Part shown: one piece after another, positions 18,426 through 26,161 of the stretch
Position numbering within the stretch: position 1 is the stretch's first letter
How the letters are laid out: the number at the start of each line of letters is the position of its first letter
Assembly (NCBI GenBank): GCA_938083195.1
Contig: CALKCK010000015.1
Coordinates: 202,555 to 266,554 of the forward strand
Source: an uncultured Pirellulaceae bacterium
GTDB taxonomy: Bacteria; Planctomycetota; Planctomycetia; Pirellulales; Pirellulaceae
Reading direction: 5' to 3'
Length of the DNA: 64,000 nt
The notes under the pieces: model-generated
What the model saw: only the letters and a program-made list of their open reading frames with translations
What the model was told of the DNA's origin: nothing
The model's database searches: none
Translations under genes and position numbers: made by a program

Positions 18426-19196
18426 TTATCCAACCCGCATGCTCCTAAGTCGCTCGCAGTCGCTAGGCAAAGATGCAAATGCCCTATTCATAACATCGTA
18501 ATAGTAATTCAAACGCGTCGCTGGATCATCTAGTGAATCTCCGAACGAGCGGTTCTCATCTAAGTAAATTCTCGGAACGGCAACCTCGACGACCGACAAC
18601 TCGTGGCAGGCTGCCTGAACCCATAGTTCTAAGGGCATTGCGTAACCATTTTCAGAAAGTCGTATTTCATCAAGTGACTCAACACGATACGCCTTAAAAC
18701 CACAAAACGCATCGGTTATCTCAAATCCCATCCTCTGATTCAAAATTTTGGTTACCTGATGATTGATTAGCCTTCGTTGTTCAGGCGGTGGCGAATCCTC
18801 GTCAAAGGAACGAAGATAACGACTTCCAGAAACAATATCCGCACCCGTTTCGACGCACGTTTCGACGAATTTGAGAATCCGTTGAGGCTCATGCTGACCA
18901 TCACAATCAATTGTAACGAGAATGTCGTAATCGTGATCGGAAGCGTACTGGAACGCCGTCTGAAGTGCGGCGCCGTAGCCTTGATTCAACGAATGAGTCA
19001 TCACAACAACATCCTCGCGAGCCGATAGAATTTCCGCTGTTCCGTCCGAAGATCCGTCATCGACAACCAATATTTGATCGCAATATCTCGAAACCTCATC
19101 CAACACACCTTCGACTGTTGACGCTTCGTTATAGACAGGTAAAGCCGTGAGGAACTTGCACTGACGCAAAGTTCGCTCGTTATCCGTTAGTTCCAT
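18426..19196 (-). CDS. Family 2 glycosyltransferase (dolichyl-phosphate mannosyltransferase-like)
   Basis: A 256-residue GT-A fold glycosyltransferase with no membrane domain. The nucleotide-binding start is LTALPVYNEASTVEGVL, then ILVVDDGSSDGTAEIL, the loop GYGAALQTAF, and the metal-binding TIDCDGQH (DxD-like). GADIVSGSRY and FCGFKAYR are typical of DPM1/polyprenyl-phosphate glycosyltransferases. It likely transfers a hexose from a nucleotide sugar to a lipid carrier or other acceptor. ATG 19196 is preferred to 19292, whose extra 32 residues are not family-like. The BshC-like gene follows after 10 bases, so the two are co-transcribed. Confidence 0.88.
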   Translation of the reverse strand: MELTDNERTLRQCKFLTALPVYNEASTVEGVLDEVSRYCDQILVVDDGSSDGTAEILSAREDVVVMTHSLNQGYGAALQTAFQYASDHDYDILVTIDCDGQHEPQRILKFVETCVETGADIVSGSRYLRSFDEDSPPPEQRRLINHQVTKILNQRMGFEITDAFCGFKAYRVESLDEIRLSENGYAMPLELWVQAACHELSVVEVAVPRIYLDENRSFGDSLDDPATRLNYYYDVMNRAFASLPSDCERLRSMRVG

Positions 19197-19404
19197 TTCC
19201 GTCCGTTTCCTCAAGAATTCTTTATTCCAGATTCGTATTCTAGGCGTACCGCAAAAACGGTCAACGCAATTCGCACTTCCAACCAGAATCAACGGATTTT
19301 TAGCAGTTTATTTTCCGATTAGCTCGATCACGGCAGCTGGACAGTACGCAATTACCCAGTAAAAGTCATCCCACCTTAGCCAATGAAGACCACGACCCAA
19401 ATGA

Positions 19405-20196
19405 TTACATCCAGCTCAACGGATCTCGCTCAGTAGCACTGGCCCAAATTTCTACCGACTCAAATGACGCTCCGAGCGATTCTGCGAGCGTTTCAACCGC
19501 AAAACGCTCGCTGGCAAAGTGCCCTAGTAGAACCAATGACATCCCTCTGGCTTGAGCTTCAAGGCAAGTATGAAAGGTAGCTTCCCCAGTCACAAGTGTA
19601 TCGCAACCACGGGCTTTTGCTTTTCCCAGAAAGGACCCTCCGCTACCACACGCAATGGCAACTCGCTGAACAGGACTGCGATGTGCGTTAACAACTCGAA
19701 CCGATTCGATCGACAAATTCAATTTAACGCCACTAACAAACTCAGCCAATGTTTGCGGTGCTGGCAATCGGCCCAAGCGACCAGCTCCAATAGTTTGCAC
19801 TCCGTCTTCTTGGGGAATCAAAGATTCCAATTCCCCTAAACCAAGACGGATTCCTAGATTTTGATTGATGCCATTTTCCGCGGAATCAAATCCTGTGTGC
19901 GGACTATAAACGGAAATCCCAGCTCGTGCGAGTTGCCATACAATGCCCCCCGTAATCGTGTCGGTGGTCAACCGCTTCATCGGGCGAAACGGCATCGGAT
20001 GATGAGTCACGATTAGATCAGCGCGACGCTGCACGGCCTCAGCAACGGTTTCAGGCGTCACCGTCAAGCAAGTCATCACGCGTTCGATCGGCAGAGCCCG
20101 ATCACCAACGAGAAGCCCAACATTATCCCAATCTTCCGCCAGTTGTGTCGGAGCAAATTTTTCCATGAACTGACAAATATCATTAATCGTGGCCAC
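19405..20196 (-). CDS. NIF3 / DUF34 dinuclear metal-binding protein
   Basis: A 263-residue member of the NIF3 family, hexameric proteins with a di-metal centre. The metal ligands are visible in VTHHPMPFRPMKRL (two His), SPHTGFDSAENGINQNL (His and Asp) and LLGHFASERFAVETL (His and Glu). Family members have been called GTP cyclohydrolase I type 2, but the true reaction is unsettled. GTG 20196 is the only reasonable start. It is divergent from the TIM-barrel gene beside it. Confidence 0.92.
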   Translation of the reverse strand: MATINDICQFMEKFAPTQLAEDWDNVGLLVGDRALPIERVMTCLTVTPETVAEAVQRRADLIVTHHPMPFRPMKRLTTDTITGGIVWQLARAGISVYSPHTGFDSAENGINQNLGIRLGLGELESLIPQEDGVQTIGAGRLGRLPAPQTLAEFVSGVKLNLSIESVRVVNAHRSPVQRVAIACGSGGSFLGKAKARGCDTLVTGEATFHTCLEAQARGMSLVLLGHFASERFAVETLAESLGASFESVEIWASATERDPLSWM

Positions 20197-20327
20197 TTGA
20201 GATCTTTCGCTCTAGAGCTGTGTCTTTAAATACTTCAAACAGTAGAATAGCAGGCATGTGATAGTGTGAAAACAAACCGAGACACTGTTTCAGCCTTTTG
20301 AGTACCACCCTTAGACTACAATGCTCC

Positions 20328-21116
20328 ATGTTAAAGTTAAAAAAATCAATTCGCCTCGAAAGCCTTCGCCTACCCTTTAAAAAGGCATTACTTACTGCCG
20401 CCAATTTGGGAGCCGATGGCGTCGAAATCAACGGTCGAACCGAGATCCGTTCCGCGGACATGTCGCGAACCGCAATTCGCCACCTCAAGAAGCTTCTGGC
20501 CGATTTAAATCTCGAAGTATCTGCCATCCATTTTCCCACTCGACGGGGCTTCGGGATTTCAGACGATCTCGACCGACGAATAGAAGCAACTAAATCAGCA
20601 ATGACCCTCGCCTATGAGTTGGGCTGTAATCTCGTTGTTAATCGAATCGGCCGTATCCCAGAGGATGCCGAACATCCCGAATTTGACGTATTGGTTCAAG
20701 CGCTTTCTGACATCGGCAATTACAGTCAAAAATCAGGAGCGTGGTTAGCTGCCCGAACTGGCTCAGAACCAGGCTCCACAATGAAAAACTTGATCGATGC
20801 ACTACCCATCCACTCGCTGGTCGTAGATTTTGATCCTGGTGATTTCATCATCAACGGTTTCTCCGCAACGGAAGCAATGAAATTACTCGGAACTCACGTT
20901 CGGAGCTTTCGCGCGCGTGATGCCGTGCAAGACCTTTCTTTAGGCAGAAGCGTCGAAGTTGGCCTAGGGCAGGGGAGCGTCGACTGGCCAACGCTACTTG
21001 GTACCCTTGAAGAACATAACTACTCCGGCTTCTTAACGGTCGAAAAAGACGGTGGCGAAAATTCCATCGAAGCAACTGGACAGGCGATGGACTACTTGAC
21101 TCAACTATTTCGCTAA
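20328..21116 (+). CDS. Xylose-isomerase-like TIM-barrel protein
   Basis: A 262-residue cytoplasmic protein of the sugar phosphate isomerase/epimerase superfamily. It shows the start of a barrel (AANLGADGVEINGR), LEVSAIHFPTRRGFG, a barrel strand LVVDFDPGDFI and the ending WPTLLGTLEEHNYSGFLTVEKD, with Glu as the last metal ligand. The substrate cannot be inferred. ATG 20328 is chosen over TTG 20298. A 16-bp tandem duplication begins at its stop codon. Confidence 0.8.
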   Translation: MLKLKKSIRLESLRLPFKKALLTAANLGADGVEINGRTEIRSADMSRTAIRHLKKLLADLNLEVSAIHFPTRRGFGISDDLDRRIEATKSAMTLAYELGCNLVVNRIGRIPEDAEHPEFDVLVQALSDIGNYSQKSGAWLAARTGSEPGSTMKNLIDALPIHSLVVDFDPGDFIINGFSATEAMKLLGTHVRSFRARDAVQDLSLGRSVEVGLGQGSVDWPTLLGTLEEHNYSGFLTVEKDGGENSIEATGQAMDYLTQLFR

Positions 21117-21145
21117 CTGGACAAATCTCTAACTGGACAAATCGC
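21114..21145. repeat. 16-bp tandem duplication starting at a stop codon
   Basis: TAACTGGACAAATCTC (21114-21129) is followed by TAACTGGACAAATCGC (21130-21145), one mismatch. The first TAA is the stop codon of the TIM-barrel gene. This is the same length and the same placement as the repeat at 11446. Confidence 0.95.
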
Positions 21146-21173
21146 AATCTGAAACAAAAGCGAGCTTTCCCAC

Positions 21174-22190
21174 TTAAGCTAAAACAGTTTTATTAGGCTC
21201 ACCTCGCAACTCCTGAACGTACCGCGGCACCGCATAGCCCGGCAAACAAGAACGCAATTCCGTGATCAGCTGCAGGCCCTGTTTAACGTCAACTTCGAAA
21301 TGCGCAGCTCCGTTAACGGGGTCTAGCTGGTGCAGATAGTACGGCAGCACTCGACAACTAAGCAGCCGCTCGCTCAAATCTTTCAGCGATCCTAAGGAAT
21401 CATTGACACCTCGTAACAGAACCGCTTGGTTCAGTAACATTGCTCCAGAATTGGCGATCTTTGATAACGCTTGCTCTACTAACAAATCAAGTTCATTGGC
21501 ATGATTAGCGTGGATCACGACAATCATCTGAGACCGCGCATTGGCCAAAATTCCGAGAAAGGCATCGGTAACACGCTGGGGAATCATAATTGGCAAACGC
21601 GTATGAAATCGGATGCGTTTGACATGTGCTATTTCATCAATTCTCGATACTAGACTATCAAGCGAATGATCAACAATCGTCAACGGATCTCCCCCGCTTA
21701 AAATCACTTCTTCAACCGACTCATCCGCAGCAATTTTGGCCAGAGTCGGCTCCCATTGAACCACTGATTTGGGGGATTGCTCGTAAGGGAAATGCCGGCG
21801 AAAACAATAGCGACAGTGAACTGCACACGCTCCGGTAGTCACCAGCAGTACCCGACCCTGGTATTTTTGGAGCATTCCCGAGGAAGTCGTTGCATCAGAT
21901 TCACCGAGCGGATCCGTCGAAAAATGGCCCGGAGACTCCATCTCATTCCCACTGGGCCACACTTGCCGGAGTAACGGATCCCCCAAATCACCGGAGTTAA
22001 TTCGAGCTAAATACGGCAGAGGTGCAAAAACTGGAAATTCAGCCTCCGCTGCAAGCTGGAGCCCCCCCTCAGCTGCTAAACCAAGCGCATCTCGCAACCC
22101 CCGAAGGTCTCGAATTGCCCATTTCATCTGATCTTGCCAGGTGCCGGAACCGGCGCGGACAAGATCGGTTTTATTCGCTAAAATTGTCAT
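21174..22190 (-). CDS. epmB: EF-P beta-lysylation protein, radical SAM lysine 2,3-aminomutase family
   Basis: A 338-residue radical SAM enzyme of the lysine 2,3-aminomutase family. The 4Fe-4S cysteines are in TTGACAVHCRYCFRRHFPY (CxxxCxxC), the SAM-binding GGD motif in EVILSGGDPLTI, and the PLP lysine region near the C-terminus. The short length and the N-terminal WQDQMKWAIRDLRGL match EpmB, which makes (R)-beta-lysine for modification of elongation factor P. The divergent neighbour is efp itself, which strongly supports the call. No EpmA (lysyl-tRNA synthetase-like) gene is in this window. Confidence 0.93.
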   Translation of the reverse strand: MTILANKTDLVRAGSGTWQDQMKWAIRDLRGLRDALGLAAEGGLQLAAEAEFPVFAPLPYLARINSGDLGDPLLRQVWPSGNEMESPGHFSTDPLGESDATTSSGMLQKYQGRVLLVTTGACAVHCRYCFRRHFPYEQSPKSVVQWEPTLAKIAADESVEEVILSGGDPLTIVDHSLDSLVSRIDEIAHVKRIRFHTRLPIMIPQRVTDAFLGILANARSQMIVVIHANHANELDLLVEQALSKIANSGAMLLNQAVLLRGVNDSLGSLKDLSERLLSCRVLPYYLHQLDPVNGAAHFEVDVKQGLQLITELRSCLPGYAVPRYVQELRGEPNKTVLA

Positions 22191-22288
22191 GTGTAAAGGA
22201 TAACTGTTTCGCCTGCCTCTTCCAGTAGCCAGTGCAAAACACTCCCGATGTCAAACCGATTTTTCGCCGAATAACTCAGGATTCAGCC

Positions 22289-22855
22289 GTGGCTTACAAA
22301 ACAAGTGATTTTCGAAAAGGTCTCCGTGTTCAGATTAACGGTGAGCCGTACATCATGACCAGCATGGAATTTAAAAAACCCGGAAAAGGGAGTGCGCTTT
22401 ATATCTGCAAACTCAAAAACTTGCTCCGTGGCACCTCGCTTGACCGAACCTACAAGGGAGGCGATTCTCTCGAAGAAGCTGACATCGTCGAGACCGACGT
22501 TCAGTACCTCTACAAGCAAGGAACTTCTTACGTCTTCATGGACAAAGTGAATTTCGAGCAGTACGAATTGTCTGCAGAACAGATTGGTGAGGATTGGCGT
22601 TATTTAAAAGACAACATGGATTGTCAGATGACGTTTTTCAGCGGTAATCCAATCATCATGACTCCACCGAATCACGTTGAATTACGTGTTGAGTATTGTG
22701 AACCCGGCGCTAAGGGAGATACATCGACGAATGTCCGAAAACCGGTCAAAGTCGAAACGGGCGGAGAATTCCAAACTCCTATTTTTGTAAATGAAGGCGA
22801 CGTTATCAAAATCGACACACGAACCGGCGAATACGTCGAACGGGTTAAGCACTAA
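22289..22855 (+). CDS. efp: Translation elongation factor P
   Basis: A 188-residue protein with the three beta-barrel domains of EF-P, which rescues ribosomes stalled at polyproline. Domain I starts SDFRKGLRVQINGEPY and carries the modification loop KKPGKGSAL; Lys33 is the site that would be beta-lysylated, matching Lys34 of E. coli. Domains II/III show TPPNHVELRV and the C-terminal VIKIDTRTGEYVERVK. GTG 22289 with AGGA upstream gives the family length; the longer frame from 22232 adds 19 unrelated residues. It is divergent from epmB, so the factor and its modifier share a promoter region. Confidence 0.96.
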   Translation: MAYKTSDFRKGLRVQINGEPYIMTSMEFKKPGKGSALYICKLKNLLRGTSLDRTYKGGDSLEEADIVETDVQYLYKQGTSYVFMDKVNFEQYELSAEQIGEDWRYLKDNMDCQMTFFSGNPIIMTPPNHVELRVEYCEPGAKGDTSTNVRKPVKVETGGEFQTPIFVNEGDVIKIDTRTGEYVERVKH

Positions 22856-23133
22856 GCGAACTGTAGAATGCTTCCGGAAGGACTCGTCTTCAAAATTGAA
22901 TTTTGGATGGATCACGGCACTCCCCCTCAAAAGGATGTTATCCATTGGGCTGGCCGCGGGAAAATATTATCTCAAACCCAACCTCTGTTTGCTGACGGTC
23001 GGGTTGGATTAGGTTAACCTAGAAGTGACCCCGACACCCACAACTGCAACTAAATTCGGCGGCAGTTCAGGGTTGGGTCAACTTTCGACGTTCAACCTGA
23101 AACACCAACTCCTCTTTTAGCGCAGGCGGGTCT

Positions 23134-24552
23134 ATGAAAGTTCAATTTTGGGGTGCGGCTCAAACAGTAACGGGATCAATGCATTTGATCCATCACGACG
23201 GTAAAAAGATTCTGCTCGATTGCGGACTTTATCAGGGCCGGCGAAAAATTGCTTTTGATAAAAATCGCAAGTTGCCTTTTGATGCCAAAGAAATTGACAT
23301 CGTCATTCTTTCACACGCTCATATCGACCACAGTGGCAACCTTCCTTCTCTAGTAAAATCAGGCTTCACCGGACCAATCTATACGACGTCCGCAAGCCGA
23401 GATTTAGCCGCTATCATGCTGCTCGATAGTGCCAAAATTCAAACCAACGACGTCAAATACGTCAACAAAAAAAGAAAAAAGAAGAATCAGCCTCTATTTC
23501 GCCCGCTCTACGAAACACTTGACGCAGTGCAGACGCTTCGGCAATTCCGAACGGTTGAATATGATCAATCGTTTTACCCGTTGCCGGGGGTTGAAGTTCG
23601 CTTTCACGTTGCTGGCCACATGCTGGGAGCGGCAATTGTAGAAGTCAACCTCGATGCCGAGCACCCCGACTCCAAACCCACCCGCCTGGTATTCAGCGGT
23701 GACATTGGCCGCCCCAACATGCCGATTCTCAAGTCACCCGTCTCTGTGCCAGGAGTCGATTATCTAATCATGGAAGCGACTTACGGCAACCGTGTTCACC
23801 CCGCCGGAGGTGACGCTAAAAAGACGCTACTAGAGGCGGCTCATTCAGTTTATGAATCTAAAGGCAAGCTAATTATCCCTGCGTTCTCGGTAGGGCGGAC
23901 TCAAGAGATTGTCTACCGCCTTAACCTACTCGCCGAAGCAGGGGAGTTGCCGCCAATAAAAGTACATGTCGACAGCCCGCTTGCCGTAAATACAACAGAT
24001 ATCTTTCGAGAACATGTTGAGTGCTTTGACGACGAAATGATCAACGCCATTCTTTCGGAGGAAGACGAAGATCCGTTAGATTTTGGAAATTTACACTACA
24101 TTCGAAGCGTGAAAGAATCCAAAGCGCTTAACGAGTCCAATGACCCCTGCATCATCATTAGCGCATCAGGAATGTGTGAAGCTGGGAGAATCTTGCACCA
24201 CTTAAAAAACAACATTGAAAAAAGCAATACTATGATTTTATTTGCGGGCTATCAGGCACCGCATACTCTCGGCAGAATCCTGCTCGATCGCTCACTCGAT
24301 AAAGTTAAGATTTACGGGCAGGAATACGACGTGAAGGCTCAAGTCTGCAAATTACAGGGCAGTAGCGGACACGCTGATCAGCAAGAACTCCTCGACTGGG
24401 CCGAGCAAACAGGCCGTGACGGTAATTTGAAAAAGATTGCACTCGTTCACTGTGAACTCGACAGCGCAACTGAGTTCAAAGCCAAACTTGAACAAAAGAA
24501 GTTGGGCCCCGTTATGATTCCAGCACCAGGCGACGAAATGATGATGCAATAA
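23134..24552 (+). CDS. Metallo-beta-lactamase-fold, beta-CASP RNA nuclease
   Basis: A 472-residue protein of the beta-CASP family (CPSF/YsH1-like RNA-processing exonuclease). The MBL zinc motif is LSHAHIDHSGNLP (HxHxDH), with further ligands in VAGHMLGAAIVEV and VFSGDIGR. The beta-CASP region has YGNRVHP, GKLIIPAFSVGRTQEI (motif A/B) and ISASGMCEAGRILHHL, and the C-terminal motif C is SSGHADQQELLDW. Length and motif order are typical. It likely degrades or processes RNA in the cytoplasm. It appears to be a single-gene unit. Confidence 0.93.
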   Translation: MKVQFWGAAQTVTGSMHLIHHDGKKILLDCGLYQGRRKIAFDKNRKLPFDAKEIDIVILSHAHIDHSGNLPSLVKSGFTGPIYTTSASRDLAAIMLLDSAKIQTNDVKYVNKKRKKKNQPLFRPLYETLDAVQTLRQFRTVEYDQSFYPLPGVEVRFHVAGHMLGAAIVEVNLDAEHPDSKPTRLVFSGDIGRPNMPILKSPVSVPGVDYLIMEATYGNRVHPAGGDAKKTLLEAAHSVYESKGKLIIPAFSVGRTQEIVYRLNLLAEAGELPPIKVHVDSPLAVNTTDIFREHVECFDDEMINAILSEEDEDPLDFGNLHYIRSVKESKALNESNDPCIIISASGMCEAGRILHHLKNNIEKSNTMILFAGYQAPHTLGRILLDRSLDKVKIYGQEYDVKAQVCKLQGSSGHADQQELLDWAEQTGRDGNLKKIALVHCELDSATEFKAKLEQKKLGPVMIPAPGDEMMMQ

Positions 24553-24639
24553 AACAGGCGTTTGCTGCATCCTAAAATAGTCTGACGCGATCAACTTTCG
24601 CCGACCTCTTCATTCTTACCATTTCACCTGGTTAAAACT

Positions 24640-26007
24640 ATGAGATCATCTAATTTTATCGCTGCCATTGCGATTACCTTAACGACGCTAACCCTGAGCA
24701 ACGGCAATGTGGCTTGGGGGCAGGAACAACCCAACATCGTGATGATCATCTCCGACGATCAGGCATGGACTGACTACTCATTCATGGGTCATGAGTCGAT
24801 CAAAACTCCTAATCTGGACCAACTCGCAAGAGAGAGCGTCGTGTTTCGTCGAGGTTATGTCCCGACCGCTCTTTGCAGACCTTCTCTCATGACCATGATC
24901 ACAGGGCATTATGCCCATCATCATGGAATCACGGGAAACGACCCATCGCCAAAATATGCCACTACCGCCGAACTCAATGAAACTCAGCGGGCTGCACTGA
25001 TTGCCAACGTAGACAAAAACGCCACGCTTCCCCGCCAACTTGCCGAGGCCGGCTATCTTTGCCATCAATCTGGAAAGTGGTGGGAAGGGAGTTTCAAACG
25101 CGGTGGGTTCACTCACGGGATGACTCGGGGATTTCCCGAAAAAGGGGGAAGACATGGCGATGATGGTTTGAAAATTGGGCGCGAGGGACTGTCTGCCGTC
25201 ACCGATTTCATCGATATGTCGATCGAAGAAAAGAAACCATTTTTCGTATGGTACGCTCCATTCTTACCCCATACACCTCATAATCCACCCAAACGTCTAC
25301 TCAAAAAATACTCAGTCCAGGGAAGGCCAGTCACCATCGCAAAATATTATGCCATGTGCGATTGGTTCGATGAAACCTGCGGCCAGCTCATCAACCACCT
25401 CGACAAAGCCAACGTCCGCGACAACACGCTGATCGTTTACGCTTGTGATAACGGATGGATTCAAAGCCCAGACTCTCGGCGATACGCCCCGCGATCAAAA
25501 CAAACTCCCTACGAAGGTGGCATCCGAACCCCCATCATGTTCTCGTGGCCAACCAAAATTAAGCCCGCCATCCGAAAGGAACTGTGCAGCACCATTGATT
25601 TGGCGCCCACCATTTTGGCAGCTGCCCAACTTCCTCAGGACGCCACCCTGCCGGGCCTCAACTTGCTTCCAAATTTGACATCAGCCGCGCCTATCGAGAG
25701 AAAGACGATTTTTGGAGAATCTTTTGCTCATGACATTGCCGACATCAATAACCCGGAAGCATCTCTATTATTTAGGTGGTGCATCACAGGTAAGTGGAAG
25801 TTGCTACTAACGTACGATGGCGAAGTTAATCGTTACCAATCGACTCACCCTCGAACCGAGAAACGACCACAGCTATTTGACCTCGATGCAGACCCCGGAG
25901 AATTAAAGAATGTTGCTGCCGATCATCCTGAACGCGTGGCTTCCATGGCGGCGCAAATCGAAAACTGGTACCCGCTAACCGAACGAAAAACAATCACCAA
26001 GTTCTAA
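24640..26007 (+). CDS. Exported sulfatase with altered maturation motif
   Basis: A 455-residue sulfatase (alkaline phosphatase superfamily, S1). A signal peptide (IAAIAITLTTLTLS) precedes PNIVMIISDDQAW with the metal-binding Asp39-Asp40. The catalytic motif that should be CxPxR reads C79-R-P-S-L83: the Cys that becomes formylglycine is present but the Arg is Leu. Later motifs are intact: GKWWEG, FFVWYAPFLPHTPH, YACDNGW, and RTPIMFSWP, plus the C-terminal LFDLDADPGELKN. It probably removes sulfate from a polysaccharide in the periplasm, as is common in marine planctomycetes. No other sulfatase or sulfatase-maturation gene is next to it. Confidence 0.9.
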   Translation: MRSSNFIAAIAITLTTLTLSNGNVAWGQEQPNIVMIISDDQAWTDYSFMGHESIKTPNLDQLARESVVFRRGYVPTALCRPSLMTMITGHYAHHHGITGNDPSPKYATTAELNETQRAALIANVDKNATLPRQLAEAGYLCHQSGKWWEGSFKRGGFTHGMTRGFPEKGGRHGDDGLKIGREGLSAVTDFIDMSIEEKKPFFVWYAPFLPHTPHNPPKRLLKKYSVQGRPVTIAKYYAMCDWFDETCGQLINHLDKANVRDNTLIVYACDNGWIQSPDSRRYAPRSKQTPYEGGIRTPIMFSWPTKIKPAIRKELCSTIDLAPTILAAAQLPQDATLPGLNLLPNLTSAAPIERKTIFGESFAHDIADINNPEASLLFRWCITGKWKLLLTYDGEVNRYQSTHPRTEKRPQLFDLDADPGELKNVAADHPERVASMAAQIENWYPLTERKTITKF

Positions 26008-26101
26008 GAGTTGATTGCTGGGAGCGAGTATTTAAACTCCAGTAAAGGATAAACTGGACTCAACGATTCGCCCGGGAGACAGTTCTAATCCACCCGCACG
26101 A

Positions 26102-26138
26102 AAAAGCCCTAAGTACTCATTGAGTCCTTAGGGCTTTT
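26102..26138. terminator. Bidirectional intrinsic terminator
   Basis: A 12-bp stem AAAAGCCCTAAG (26102-26113) pairs with CTTAGGGCTTTT (26127-26138); the loop holds a further short ACTCA/TGAGT pairing. A and T tails make it work on both strands. It lies between the convergent sulfatase and giant-protein genes. Confidence 0.92.
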
Positions 26139-26161
26139 ACCAGCTTGCAATAACAAGTGCT

